This document shows, in pieces, positions 16,663 through 25,813 of a stretch of DNA of 59,912 nt. The stretch spans positions 1 through 59,912 of the forward strand of contig DAOUAL010000014.1 in NCBI GenBank assembly GCA_034433515.1, given 5' to 3'. The stretch comes from DAOTXS01 sp034433515. Lineage in GTDB: Bacteria; Chloroflexota; Anaerolineae; UBA4142. The notes beneath the pieces are model-generated. The model searched no databases and was not told the origin of the DNA. It was given only the letters and a program-made list of their open reading frames with translations. The translations under genes and the position numbers were made by a program. Position 1 is the first letter of the stretch, and the number at the start of each line of letters is the position of its first letter.

Positions 16663-18198
16663 ATGGCGATTCGCGTGGAAGAATTTACTGCGGAAATCAA
16701 AAAACAAATTGAAGCATTCCAAGCCCCGCTTGAAGCCGTAGATGTTGGCACGATTGTCGAAGTAGGGGATGGCATTGCACGTGTCGCGGGTTTGCAACAA
16801 GTGATGGCGGGCGAACTAGTCGAGTTCCCCAAAAACGGCTCGTTCGGTCTCACCCTGAACCTCGAAAAAGACATCATTGGTGTCGTCATTATGGGGGAGT
16901 ATGCTGACTTGCGCGAAGGCGATCTGGTCAAAAGCACCGGGCGCATCGCTTCGGTGCCGGTGGGGCAAGGACTCATTGGACGAGTGGTCAATGCATTGGG
17001 TCAACCCCTCGATGGGAAGGGGCCCATCGAAACGCAAACGTTCCGCCCGGTCGAACGCATCGCGCCGAACGTGATTATGCGTGAACCAGTGAACCAACCG
17101 GTGCAAACCGGCGTCAAAGCCGTGGACGCCATGTTCCCCATTGGTCGCGGTCAGCGCGAACTCATCATCGGTGACCGTCAAACCGGCAAGACCGCTATCG
17201 CCATTGATACCATCATCAATCAACGCGGACAAGATATGGTCTGCATCTACGTTGCCATCGGGCAGAAACTCTCCACGGTCGCTCAGGTCGTTGCCACCTT
17301 GGAAAAATTTGGGGCGATGGAATACACCACCGTGGTGAATGCGTCATCCTCCGATCCTGCCGCGTTGCAATACCTTGCGCCGTACGCCGGTTGCGCCATG
17401 GGCGAAGAAGTGATGGAGAATGGTGTAACGATCAATGGCAAGACCGTGCGCGATGCGTTGATTATTTACGATGACCTGTCCAAGCATGCCTGGGCGTACC
17501 GCCAAGTTTCATTGCTCCTCCGCCGTCCTCCGGGCCGCGAAGCCTATCCCGGCGATATTTTCTATCTGCATTCGCGCTTGCTCGAACGCGCTGCCAAGTT
17601 GAACAAAAATTACGGGGGAGGTTCGCTCACCGCGCTCCCCATCATCGAAACGCAAGCCGGCGATGTGTCTGCCTATATTCCCACCAACGTGATTTCGATT
17701 ACCGACGGTCAGTTATATTTGGAAAGCGATTTGTTCTATCAAGGTATCCGACCGGCATTAAACGTGGGCATTAGCGTCTCGCGCGTGGGGGGCAAAGCGC
17801 AAACCAAAGCGATGCGCCAAGTGGCTGGCAAGTTGAAACTCGATCTGGCACAGTACCGCAACCTTGCCGCGTTTGCGCAATTCGGTTCCGATTTGGATAA
17901 AGCAACGCGCGATCAATTGGATCGCGGCGCCCGCCTAACCGAGTTACTCAAGCAACCTCAGTATGCACCCGTCCGCTTGGATCACCAAGTGATGGTGATC
18001 TACGCCGCCACCAACGGCTATCTCGATGACGTACCCATCGAAAAGATTCGTGCCTTTGAGACCGCCTTCTATCGTTTTATGGATGCCAGTCATCCCCAGG
18101 TGGGTCAGAGTATTCTGAACAAGCGTGAGATTGACCCAGAGACCGAAGAATCGCTCAAAAAGGCAATCCAAGAATTCAAACTGGCTGGAATGTTCTAG
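16663..18198 (+). CDS. atpA: ATP synthase F1 subunit alpha
   Basis: 511 aa, full length. Walker A GDRQTGKTA at about 170-178, with ISITDGQLYLESDLF and RPALNVGISVSRVGG, the alpha signature containing the arginine finger. Forms the alpha3beta3 head; alpha nucleotide sites are non-catalytic. GGAGG precedes the ATG. The next gene downstream is not atpG but a lipoprotein 106 bp away, which is unusual. Confidence 0.97.
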   Translation: MAIRVEEFTAEIKKQIEAFQAPLEAVDVGTIVEVGDGIARVAGLQQVMAGELVEFPKNGSFGLTLNLEKDIIGVVIMGEYADLREGDLVKSTGRIASVPVGQGLIGRVVNALGQPLDGKGPIETQTFRPVERIAPNVIMREPVNQPVQTGVKAVDAMFPIGRGQRELIIGDRQTGKTAIAIDTIINQRGQDMVCIYVAIGQKLSTVAQVVATLEKFGAMEYTTVVNASSSDPAALQYLAPYAGCAMGEEVMENGVTINGKTVRDALIIYDDLSKHAWAYRQVSLLLRRPPGREAYPGDIFYLHSRLLERAAKLNKNYGGGSLTALPIIETQAGDVSAYIPTNVISITDGQLYLESDLFYQGIRPALNVGISVSRVGGKAQTKAMRQVAGKLKLDLAQYRNLAAFAQFGSDLDKATRDQLDRGARLTELLKQPQYAPVRLDHQVMVIYAATNGYLDDVPIEKIRAFETAFYRFMDASHPQVGQSILNKREIDPETEESLKKAIQEFKLAGMF

Positions 18199-18304
18199 TG
18201 CGCAACCAAGCGACAGACCAGCCGCGCGTGAATCGCAAAGGGCAAACGGCAAAGGATATGTTGAATGATCCGCGATTTGCCATTCGAAATGTGCAGGAGA
18301 GAGC

Positions 18305-19030
18305 GTGAAGATTACCCAACCCAAATGGATCGTTATACTGGGGGCAATGGTGCTAGTCTTGAGCGCGTGTAGTTCTGGTGCGCCAAGCACCGCCATGACC
18401 CCCACTCGCGCGGCAACCCAAACACCGTGGATCATCTTCGTGCCGGTAACCGTTACACCTGAACCTGCAACGATTACGCCCTTGCCCACGGTACCCGTCC
18501 GAACCACGCCCACGCGGCCCCCCACGCGAACGGTTGCCCCTGTTCGCGCAACGGCGACGCCCACCAAACCCGTCGCCCCTTCCGCGCCGGTCGTAGTGGC
18601 AACCCCTGTCCCAGCGTGTAATCTGGGAACGGTAACACCCTATTTTCCGGAAAACGGCGTGCGGCGCACAATCAACATTGTGGGAACCAGCGGGCCCGCG
18701 TTCGAATTCAAATGGCACACACCCCTCGGAAGCGGCCCCCAAGACCCCACCATCGGTTATCGGATTGACATTACCTCCAAACGCGGCGGGCAAACCGTAG
18801 GGGGCGATGTGGTCTATGTCTCACACAACAAATATATCGAACGGGGAATGTACTCGTACGAGGGACCCAAGGTGCGACGATTGGGGGCAGGCGACAGCGC
18901 CATGGTAACCTGGTACGTCACCATCGTCAAAGTGTCCGGCAGTTTCAACGACGACGGGACCAAAACCGGCACCGAAATCAGTTGCGGCTCACCAAGTCAA
19001 ACAATGCTCATTGATCTATATTTTGAATAA
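18305..19030 (+). CDS. Lipoprotein with Thr/Pro linker and Ig/FN3-like domain, inside the atp operon
   Basis: 241 aa from GTG 18305 with AGGAGAGA upstream. Signal peptide with lipobox LSAC (Cys22), so it should be lipid-anchored outside the membrane. A Thr/Pro/Ala-rich linker (about 28-100) leads to a globular beta-rich domain (about 102-241) with FEFKWHTPLG, GYRIDITSKRGG and MVTWYVTIVKVSG. The neighbouring lipoprotein has matching positions (FDWQSVGG, YLLQVNTEP, WAHWSITVVKN), so the two look like a tandem duplication. I do not recognise a named family, and no function is claimed. Position between atpA and atpG is striking because those genes are normally adjacent. Confidence 0.85.
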   Translation: MKITQPKWIVILGAMVLVLSACSSGAPSTAMTPTRAATQTPWIIFVPVTVTPEPATITPLPTVPVRTTPTRPPTRTVAPVRATATPTKPVAPSAPVVVATPVPACNLGTVTPYFPENGVRRTINIVGTSGPAFEFKWHTPLGSGPQDPTIGYRIDITSKRGGQTVGGDVVYVSHNKYIERGMYSYEGPKVRRLGAGDSAMVTWYVTIVKVSGSFNDDGTKTGTEISCGSPSQTMLIDLYFE

Positions 19031-19070
19031 AGGTGGATGATGGCTCGAAAAAAAGAAACGGAGAAAAACT

Positions 19071-19835
19071 ATGCCTCATAAACCCTTGTCGGTCATCTTA
19101 CTTGTGTTGATCGCTCTGGTCGTTGTTGGTTGTGGTACTTCGCCTACGCCGGTACCGCTACCCACCCAACCTCCCCAAGTAATCACGGTAGTCATCACCG
19201 CCACACCATTGCCAGCCACCGCCACACCGCCACAACCTAGCCTCACACCCATCCCAACCGTCGCGATTACGACTACTGTTGTCGCGCCGACGAAAGCAGC
19301 CGTGACAACAGTAGTATCGTCATCGGCGCGACCGGTACCCACCCGCACGCCCACCAAACCAGCGGCTTCGCCCACGGCTACCGCTCTGCCGATCAAGTTT
19401 GGGGCGCCCAGCTTGACCCGTCCGATTTGGACGGAGAATCAAAAAGACGAAGTCAAATTCCCGGGCGGCGCCATCGTGTTTGATTGGCAATCGGTGGGCG
19501 GATTGGGCGGCGATGAATGCTATCTCCTACAAGTCAACACCGAACCCGTGAATCCAGGACCCGGCATCGGCGTGGCTTCGGATTATTGGCTTGTGCATTG
19601 CGGCGATCAAACACCTAAAGGTTACTCGGTCAAGTTTGTGCTCGAATCGCCCAATCGCGTGGGACCACAACCCAACTACAATTCACTTTTGCTTCAAACC
19701 AGTCAGATGTGGGCGCATTGGTCTATCACGGTCGTCAAGAACTTGGGGCAATGTGATCCCAATTACACCTATCACTGCAAGTATGCACCCCTCAGCCCCG
19801 CTGGCCAGGGGACCTTTTTATTCAAAGGCAGTTAG
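19071..19835 (+). CDS. Second Thr/Pro-linker lipoprotein inside the atp operon
   Basis: 254 aa. Signal peptide MPHKPLSVILLVLIALVVVG with lipobox VVGC (Cys21), a long Thr/Pro/Ala-rich linker (about 24-105) and a beta-rich domain (about 106-254). Four of its cysteines (CYLLQ, HCGD, QCDP, HCKY) could form disulfides outside the cell. ACGGAGAAA lies before the ATG. Its stop is only ten bases before the atpG start, so the two genes are clearly on one message. Related to the preceding lipoprotein in the core strands. Unknown function. Confidence 0.85.
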   Translation: MPHKPLSVILLVLIALVVVGCGTSPTPVPLPTQPPQVITVVITATPLPATATPPQPSLTPIPTVAITTTVVAPTKAAVTTVVSSSARPVPTRTPTKPAASPTATALPIKFGAPSLTRPIWTENQKDEVKFPGGAIVFDWQSVGGLGGDECYLLQVNTEPVNPGPGIGVASDYWLVHCGDQTPKGYSVKFVLESPNRVGPQPNYNSLLLQTSQMWAHWSITVVKNLGQCDPNYTYHCKYAPLSPAGQGTFLFKGS

Positions 19836-19845
19836 AGGTTAGCAC

Positions 19846-20727
19846 GTGGCAACGCTTCGATCCATTCAACGACGCATTAAAAGTGTCCGCAATATTTCAC
19901 AAGTAACGCGGGCGATGGAAATGGTCGCCGCATCGAAAATGCGCCGCGCCCAAAACGCCACCCTCGCCAGCCGTGCCTACGCGGAAAAAGCCTGGGAAGT
20001 GTTACGATACGTCGCCGCGCAACCCGGGCGGAGCAAAACCCTGCATCCCTTGCTCGAAAAGCGTGAGCACGTCAACAACATTTTGCTCATCCTGATCACT
20101 TCGGATCGCGGTTTGTGCGGCGCGTTCAATGTCAACATCTTGCGCACCGCGTTCGACTTTATCAAGCAGACCGATAAACCGGTCAAACTCATCACCATTG
20201 GACGGCGCGGGCGCGATATTGCGATGCGTGCCGGCAAAGACATTATTGCCGAGTTCACCGGTTTATCGGAAAAGCCGTCCATACTCGATATTGGTCCCAT
20301 CGCCAAGATTGCCATCGAAGAATTTTTGACCGGCAAAGCAGATCGCGTCGAAATCGCGTACACGGATTTTGTGAACGTGATGGTGCAAAAGCCCCAAGTC
20401 AAACAACTGTTGCCGATTGAAACACCTGCAGAACGCAACGAGGGGGGCGGCGCCGTGTACCTCTACGAACCCAGTCCCGAAGTCATACTCGATTCGATTC
20501 TACCGCGCTTTACCGAACTGCAGATTTATCAAGCCCTGCTCGAATCAGTCGCCAGCGAACATTCCGCGCGGATGGTCGCCATGCGTAATGCCACCGAGAA
20601 TGCCCGCGAACTCATTGATAGTCTTACGCTGGTGATGAACAAGGCACGCCAGTGGAATATTACGCGCGAAATGCTCGACATTGTAGGTGGCGCAGAATCG
20701 TTGCGACAAACCCTAGCCGCTAAATGA
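19846..20727 (+). CDS. atpG: ATP synthase F1 subunit gamma
   Basis: 293 aa from GTG 19846. Central rotating stalk. The N-terminal helix has RRIKSVRNISQVTRAMEMVAASKM and the C-terminal helix has ARMVAMRNATENA and LVMNKARQWNITREMLDIVGGAE, both classic for gamma. GAGGT sits eight bases upstream, partly inside the end of the lipoprotein gene. Full length. Confidence 0.96.
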   Translation: MATLRSIQRRIKSVRNISQVTRAMEMVAASKMRRAQNATLASRAYAEKAWEVLRYVAAQPGRSKTLHPLLEKREHVNNILLILITSDRGLCGAFNVNILRTAFDFIKQTDKPVKLITIGRRGRDIAMRAGKDIIAEFTGLSEKPSILDIGPIAKIAIEEFLTGKADRVEIAYTDFVNVMVQKPQVKQLLPIETPAERNEGGGAVYLYEPSPEVILDSILPRFTELQIYQALLESVASEHSARMVAMRNATENARELIDSLTLVMNKARQWNITREMLDIVGGAESLRQTLAAK

Positions 20728-20733
20728 GTTACC

Positions 20734-20791
20734 ATTTATGATTTCAGAGTTAAACCAGTTTGTCATTCCATCAGGTTGTCAAATCATAAAT
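20734..20791. repeat. Inverted repeat between atpG and atpD
   Basis: ATTTATGATTT (20734-20744) is the exact complement of AAATCATAAAT (20781-20791), 36 bases apart. It lies just after the atpG stop and could fold in the mRNA and tune the atpG:atpD ratio; this role is inferred. Confidence 0.55.
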
Positions 20792-20821
20792 CTATAATCT
20801 GAAATTGTCTCTGGAGGAATG

Positions 20822-22219
20822 ATGGCAAAAGGTTCGATTGGACATGTCATTCAAGTTATGGGTCCTGTGGTGGACGTAGAATTCAGAGTCGGTGAACTTC
20901 CGGAAATATATCACGCGCTCGAAATTCGACGGGATGGCTCACGCTTGGTCCTCGAAGTGCAACAGCATCTCGGTGAGAATGCAGTACGCACCGTCGCGAT
21001 GGACTCGACCGATGGTTTGCGGCGCGGCTTGCAGGTGGTGGACACCGGGGCGCCTATCGCCGTCCCGGTCGGACGCCCAACGTTGGGCCGCATCTTTAAC
21101 GTCGTTGGCGATCCGATTGATCAAAAGGGTCCGGTGGTCGGCGAAAAATATTATCCCATTCATCGCCCTGCCCCGGCGTTTGAAGAACAAGTCACCGAAC
21201 CCCAATTCTTTGAAACTGGGATGAAGGTCATTGACCTCGTCGCTCCGTTCACCAAAGGGGGCAAGGTGGGCGTCTTTGGCGGCGCCGGCGTGGGCAAAAC
21301 CGTCATCATCCAAGAACTCATCCGCTCCGTCGCCACCGAACACGGCGGCTATTCCGTGTTCTGCGGCGTCGGCGAACGCTCCCGCGAAGGCAATGACCTT
21401 TATCTAGAAATGACCGAGTCCGGCGTCATTGACAAAACCGTGATGGTGTTTGGTCAGATGAACGAGCCGCCGGGCGTGCGCTTGCGCGTCGCGCTCACCG
21501 GCTTGACGATGGCAGAATATTTCCGTGACGAAGGACGCGATGTTCTGCTCTTCATTGATAACATCTTTCGGTTCGTGATGAGTGGTTCCGAAGTCTCCGC
21601 CTTGCTGGGTCGGATGCCCAGCGCGGTCGGTTATCAACCCACGCTCGCCCAAGAAATGGGTGAATTGCAAGAACGTATCACCTCCACCAAACGCGGCTCC
21701 ATCACTTCGATGCAAGCGATCTACGTTCCCGCCGATGATTACACCGACCCCGCGCCCGTCGCCACCTTTGCGCACCTAGACGCCACCATCTCGCTCGAAC
21801 GCTCCATCGCCGAGCAAGGATTGTATCCTGCCGTTGATCCGCTGGCATCCACCTCACGCATTCTTGATCCGCGCGTCGTCGGGCAAGAACATTACGAAGT
21901 TGCACGCGGCGTGCAACGGGTTCTCCAACGCTACAAAGACCTGCAAGACATTATCGCCATTCTCGGGATCGAAGAGTTGAGCGAAGAAGACAAATTGACC
22001 GTCGCGCGCGCGCGCAAGATTCAACGCTTTCTTTCCCAACCGATGCGCGTGGCAGAGGCGTTCACGGGCCGCCCCGGCAAGTACGTGCCGATCAAAGAAA
22101 CCGTGCGCGGCTTTAAGATGATTCTCAACGGCGAAATGGATGACGTTCCCGAACCGTACTTTTATATGCGCGGCACGATTGACGAAGTGCGCGAGGCATT
22201 CCAAGAAGGCAAAATCTAA
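20822..22219 (+). CDS. atpD: ATP synthase F1 subunit beta
   Basis: 465 aa from the second of two adjacent ATGs (20819 and 20822); the second has better spacing to GGAGG at 20813. Catalytic subunit with Walker A GGAGVGKT at about 153-160, the catalytic GERSREGNDL glutamate, Walker B VLLFIDNIFR, and AVGYQPTLAQEMGELQERI. Full length, with the C-terminal DELSEED-like stretch seen as IEELSEEDKLTV. Confidence 0.97.
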   Translation: MAKGSIGHVIQVMGPVVDVEFRVGELPEIYHALEIRRDGSRLVLEVQQHLGENAVRTVAMDSTDGLRRGLQVVDTGAPIAVPVGRPTLGRIFNVVGDPIDQKGPVVGEKYYPIHRPAPAFEEQVTEPQFFETGMKVIDLVAPFTKGGKVGVFGGAGVGKTVIIQELIRSVATEHGGYSVFCGVGERSREGNDLYLEMTESGVIDKTVMVFGQMNEPPGVRLRVALTGLTMAEYFRDEGRDVLLFIDNIFRFVMSGSEVSALLGRMPSAVGYQPTLAQEMGELQERITSTKRGSITSMQAIYVPADDYTDPAPVATFAHLDATISLERSIAEQGLYPAVDPLASTSRILDPRVVGQEHYEVARGVQRVLQRYKDLQDIIAILGIEELSEEDKLTVARARKIQRFLSQPMRVAEAFTGRPGKYVPIKETVRGFKMILNGEMDDVPEPYFYMRGTIDEVREAFQEGKI

Positions 22220-22222
22220 CCA

Positions 22223-22666
22223 ATGAAAACGATTCGACTCGATATCGTAACCGCCGAACGCGTGGTGTTGAGCGAAGAGGTCGAATACATCAGCGCCCCC
22301 GGCATTGATGGCGTGCTCGGCATCCTGCCCCGCCATGCCCCGTTGCTCACCGCACTCACCGTCGGCGAGTTGCGGTACAAAAAAGGAACCCAAGAACTTT
22401 CGTTTGCCATCGGTGGCGGCTTTATGGAAGTGCGTCCCGACCACGTGACTGTCCTTGCCGATGTCGCCGAAAGTGCCGACGAGATTGATGAGCAACGCGC
22501 CGAAGCTGCCCGCAAGCGCGCGCAAGAATTGCTCAAAGAAAAACCACGCGGCGATGTCGAATTCGCTCGCATTGAACAAGCGTTGCGCCGCGCCGAGTTG
22601 CGTCTCAAAGTCGCCCGCCGCAAACATCGTGGCCCTCAAGCGCCAACCCAGAATTTGGGCGAATAG
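22223..22666 (+). CDS. atpC: ATP synthase F1 subunit epsilon
   Basis: 147 aa. The N-terminal beta sandwich (about 1-85, with PGIDGVLGILPRHAPLLTAL and GGGFMEVRPDHVTVLAD) and the C-terminal two-helix domain (about 88-140) are both present, so the inhibitory C-terminal arm is retained. It starts three bases after atpD and ends seven bases before mreB. Confidence 0.95.
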   Translation: MKTIRLDIVTAERVVLSEEVEYISAPGIDGVLGILPRHAPLLTALTVGELRYKKGTQELSFAIGGGFMEVRPDHVTVLADVAESADEIDEQRAEAARKRAQELLKEKPRGDVEFARIEQALRRAELRLKVARRKHRGPQAPTQNLGE

Positions 22667-22673
22667 ACCAAGG

Positions 22674-23687
22674 ATGTTCGTTCAACAAGTTGGAATTGAT
22701 CTAGGCACCGTCAACGTACTGGTGTACGTACGCGGGCGAGGGATCGTACTGCAAGAACCCTCGCTCGTCGCACTTTCGCTCGCCGACTCACGGGTGGTGG
22801 CTCTCGGCGAAGAAGCCCGCGCGATGCTCGGTCGCACGCCGGAACATATCGAAGTGATGCGCCCAATGCGTGATGGCGTCATCGCCGATTATATGGTTAC
22901 CGAAGCCATGCTCCGCTACTTTATCACCAAAGTGTGCGGACGCTTGCAAATGATGTTCGGCCTCAAGCCCGATATTGCCATCAGCGTCCCGGTGGGCGTC
23001 ACGAGCGTGGAAGAACGTGCCGTTCACGATGCAGCGATTGCCGCTGGGGGACGGAACGTGCATCTTATTCCGGAACCGTTTGCCGCCGCCTTAGGCGCGG
23101 GTTTGCCCATTCACACGCCCACCGGCAATATGGTCGTGGACATTGGCGGCGGCGCCAGCGAAGCGGCAGTTATTTCGATGAACGGCATGGTCGTGTCGGG
23201 TGCCGTCCGCGTGGCGGGCTTGAAGATTGACGAAGCCATCTCAACCTACATTCGCAAAAAGTACAACTTGATGATTGGCGAGGCAACGGCGGAGGACATC
23301 AAGATTCAAATCGGAAGCGCGTTGCCCTTGGAAGAAGAACTCACTATCGAAGTGCGCGGACGCGACCAAGTCCAAGGTCTGCCCCGCACGATTCGCGTCT
23401 CCTCGAACGAGATCACCGATGCCATTGCTGAACCGTTGCAAGCGATTTCAGGCGTCGTGCGCTCGGTGCTCGAAAAGACACCGCCCGAACTCGCGTCCGA
23501 TATTATTGATCGTGGCATGGTGATGGTGGGCGGCGGCGCCTTGTTACGCAACATGGATCGCTTTCTCACCAAGGAAACCGGCGTACCGTGTTACGTCGCC
23601 GAAAATCCAATGGCATGCGTAGCTATCGGCGCCGGGAGAACGCTAGAACAACTCGATATGATTCGCAAGAGTATGCCGCAAATCTAA
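22674..23687 (+). CDS. mreB: MreB-type actin-like cell shape protein
   Basis: 337 aa from ATG 22674 with AAGG just before it; the frame is open further upstream but overlaps atpC. Actin fold: phosphate 1 motif GIDLGTVNVLVY (8-19), phosphate 2 VVDIGGGASEAAVIS, adenosine motif GMVMVGGGALLRNMD. MreB filaments guide cell-wall synthesis under the membrane; the paralog Mbl is equally possible by sequence. Read-through from the atp operon is likely, with the hairpin at 23719 ending the transcript. No mreC or mreD follows. Confidence 0.93.
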   Translation: MFVQQVGIDLGTVNVLVYVRGRGIVLQEPSLVALSLADSRVVALGEEARAMLGRTPEHIEVMRPMRDGVIADYMVTEAMLRYFITKVCGRLQMMFGLKPDIAISVPVGVTSVEERAVHDAAIAAGGRNVHLIPEPFAAALGAGLPIHTPTGNMVVDIGGGASEAAVISMNGMVVSGAVRVAGLKIDEAISTYIRKKYNLMIGEATAEDIKIQIGSALPLEEELTIEVRGRDQVQGLPRTIRVSSNEITDAIAEPLQAISGVVRSVLEKTPPELASDIIDRGMVMVGGGALLRNMDRFLTKETGVPCYVAENPMACVAIGAGRTLEQLDMIRKSMPQI

Positions 23688-23718
23688 GTTCAAAGTTCAA
23701 AGTAAAAAGTGAAAAACA

Positions 23719-23748
23719 AAAAGCCAGCAGGAATTCTGTCTGGCTTTT
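23719..23748. terminator. Bidirectional terminator between mreB and rex
   Basis: AAAAGCCAG (23719-23727) pairs with CTGGCTTTT (23740-23748), flanked by A runs on the left and T runs on the right, so it suits both the plus-strand atp-mreB message and the minus-strand rex message. Confidence 0.75.
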
Positions 23749-23768
23749 ACTTTTTACCTTCTGATTTT

Positions 23769-24389
23769 TTACGTGAGATAATACGCCATACTTTGCAAAC
23801 CCACTATCGGGTCAATGTAATACACGCGCACATTGGGCGGCACGGTCAGCGTAATCGGTGCGTAATTCAAAATCGCCCGAATGCCCAACTCGCACAGCTG
23901 ATTTGCCACCCCTTGGGCTGCTTGTGCCGGCACCGCCAACACCGCCATTTCGATTTGCTTCTCGCGCACCACACGCGGCAAATCGGTAATGTTTTGAACG
24001 ACCAAATGTCCCACCGTCATTCCGATTTTTTGTGGCGCATTATCAAAGATCGCAACCAAATTAAATCCTTGCTCTGCAAATCCTTGGTAATGCACCAACG
24101 CGCGTCCCAAATCACCTGCGCCAATCACCACCACCTCCCACGGGCGATCCACGTGCAAAATGTGCCGCAACATTTTTTGCAAGTACTCGATGTTGTAGCC
24201 GGTGCCTTGCTTGCCAAACTCACCAAAGTACGAAAGGTCTTTGCGAATCTGTGCCGAAGACAAAGCAAGTCGCTCGCCCAATTCCTGAGACGAAGTAATG
24301 GTCTTGCCTTCCTTTTGCATAAACTCAAGCATCCGCAAATAAAGCGGCAAGCGATTGATGACGACATCCGATACTGGCTGCGCTGCCAT
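23769..24389 (-). CDS. rex: Redox-sensing transcriptional repressor Rex
   Basis: 206 aa from ATG 24389, which has GGGAGA seven bases upstream; the ATG at 24407 lacks one. N-terminal winged helix (about 8-75) with SSAQIRKDLSYFGEFGKQGTGY. The C-terminal Rossmann domain has the NAD-binding VIGAGDLGRALVHYQGF. Rex senses the NADH/NAD ratio and represses respiration and fermentation genes. Its placement beside the ATP synthase operon fits a role in energy control. A half-site TTGTGAA (24408-24414) of the usual Rex operator lies in its own leader, but the second half is not conserved, so autoregulation is only a possibility. Confidence 0.95.
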   Translation of the reverse strand: MAAQPVSDVVINRLPLYLRMLEFMQKEGKTITSSQELGERLALSSAQIRKDLSYFGEFGKQGTGYNIEYLQKMLRHILHVDRPWEVVVIGAGDLGRALVHYQGFAEQGFNLVAIFDNAPQKIGMTVGHLVVQNITDLPRVVREKQIEMAVLAVPAQAAQGVANQLCELGIRAILNYAPITLTVPPNVRVYYIDPIVGLQSMAYYLT

Positions 24390-24430
24390 GCCGGTTCTCC
24401 CATTCATTTGTGAATTTGTTGACGATTCTA

Positions 24431-24459
24431 ATCATAACACGATTCAGACCAAGTTGCAA
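24431..24459 (-). promoter_or_regulatory. Promoter of rex
   Basis: Minus strand TTGCAA (24459-24454), 17-bp spacer, TATGAT (24436-24431). It overlaps the region upstream of the divergent obg promoter. Confidence 0.65.
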
Positions 24460-24468
24460 GAATTGCGT

Positions 24469-24496
24469 TTGACTTTTTCAGCGATTCGAGTACGCT
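24469..24496 (+). promoter_or_regulatory. Promoter of obg
   Basis: TTGACT (24469-24474), 16-bp spacer, TACGCT (24491-24496). Transcription start would fall near 24503, next to the obg ATG at 24505, suggesting a leaderless or nearly leaderless mRNA. Confidence 0.5.
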
Positions 24497-24504
24497 AAGC
24501 CGCG

Positions 24505-25782
24505 ATGCGTGATCCAGGTCTCTTTTTCGATGAAGCCAAGATTTTTGTGCGTGCCGGCAACGGCGGCAATGGGTGCACCAGTTTTCGCCGGGAAAAATTT
24601 GTGCCGCTGGGCGGACCCGATGGTGGACACGGTGGCAACGGCGGTAACGTAGTGCTCGTCGTTGATCCGCATCTGAACACCTTGTTGTACTTGCGCAAGC
24701 ATCCCCATTGGCAAGCCAAGCACGGTACACACGGCCAAGGCAAGAACAAACATGGCAAGAACGGCGCGGATGCCATCGTGCGTGTACCGCGCGGCACCGT
24801 GGTGCGGGATGCCGAGACCGGCGAAATTATCGCCGATCTGGTGCGCGATGACGATCGCGTGATTGTCGCGCGGGGCGGACGCGGCGGACGTGGCAATTCC
24901 GCATTCGTCAGTTCAACGAATCAAGCCCCACGTTTTGCAGAAAAAGGCGAAATCGGCGAAGAACGCGCCCTTGTACTCGAACTCAAACTACTCGCCGACA
25001 TTGGCATCATCGGTCTGCCGAACGCCGGCAAATCTACGTTGCTGGCTTCGGTTACTGCCGCGCGTCCCAAGATCGCGGATTATCCGTTCACCACGCTGGT
25101 GCCCAACCTCGGCGTCGCCCTGGTGGATGATCGCGATCTAGTGCTTGCCGATATTCCCGGTTTGATCGAAGGGGCGCACGCCGGCGCAGGCTTGGGCGAT
25201 AAATTCTTGCGTCACATTGAACGCACCCGCGTACTCATTCATCTGCTCGATGGCACGCTTGCTGATCCATTGCACGCCTTCGACACGATCAACCGCGAAT
25301 TAGCCGCCTATAACGAACATTTGGCGACCAAGCCCCAAATCGTCGCCGTCAACAAAATGGACTTGCCAGACGCCCAAGCCCAATGGGTTCAAATTCAAAA
25401 AGCATTCGCTCGTCGCACGATTCAACCGTATGCCATTTCTGCAGTTACCGGGCAAGGGGTCCGCGATTTGCTTCGTGCCGCCGTCAAGAAACTAGACGAA
25501 ACCATGCCCGAATCAATTCCGACGATTGAAGAATTACCTGTCATTCGTCCCCGCGAAGATGAAGAAGCATTCGAAGTCTTGCGCGAGCAACATGCATTTC
25601 GATTGCGCGGTAAAAAAGTCGAACGGGTTGTCGCAATGACCAATTTCGACCAAGACGAAGCGGTGCAACGATTACATCGCATCTTTCAAGCGATGGGGGT
25701 AACCCAAGCCTTAAAGAACGCCGGCATCCGCGAGGGCGATCCGGTTCGCATCGGCAAAATTGAGTTAGAATGGAGAGAATAA
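24505..25782 (+). CDS. obg: GTPase Obg/CgtA
   Basis: 425 aa. Glycine-rich Obg fold (about 8-160, with FVRAGNGGNGCTSFRREKFVP and GGPDGGHGG), then the G domain: G1 GLPNAGKST (about 170-178), G3 DIPGLIEGAH, G4 NKMD. It ends in an OCT domain (about 345-425, FEVLREQHAFRLRGKKVERVV). Obg is an essential GTPase in 50S ribosome assembly and stress response. No ribosome binding site precedes the ATG. nadD follows by 31 bp, a pairing seen in many bacteria. Confidence 0.97.
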   Translation: MRDPGLFFDEAKIFVRAGNGGNGCTSFRREKFVPLGGPDGGHGGNGGNVVLVVDPHLNTLLYLRKHPHWQAKHGTHGQGKNKHGKNGADAIVRVPRGTVVRDAETGEIIADLVRDDDRVIVARGGRGGRGNSAFVSSTNQAPRFAEKGEIGEERALVLELKLLADIGIIGLPNAGKSTLLASVTAARPKIADYPFTTLVPNLGVALVDDRDLVLADIPGLIEGAHAGAGLGDKFLRHIERTRVLIHLLDGTLADPLHAFDTINRELAAYNEHLATKPQIVAVNKMDLPDAQAQWVQIQKAFARRTIQPYAISAVTGQGVRDLLRAAVKKLDETMPESIPTIEELPVIRPREDEEAFEVLREQHAFRLRGKKVERVVAMTNFDQDEAVQRLHRIFQAMGVTQALKNAGIREGDPVRIGKIELEWRE

Positions 25783-25813
25783 GGGCGAGGCATTCGCCCG
25801 ATTCAATTGATCA

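Noticed and set aside
20793..20798. TATAAT before atpD as an internal promoter
   Set aside because: No -35 box at the right distance; the stretch is better explained by the AT-rich inverted repeat.
22455..22673. N-terminal extension of the mreB frame by 73 residues
   Set aside because: It overlaps atpC in another frame and is not part of the actin fold; ATG 22674 gives the normal MreB N-terminus.
24408..24427. Rex operator in the rex leader
   Set aside because: Only one half (TTGTGAA) fits; the second half matches at one of seven positions, so it was not listed as a site.
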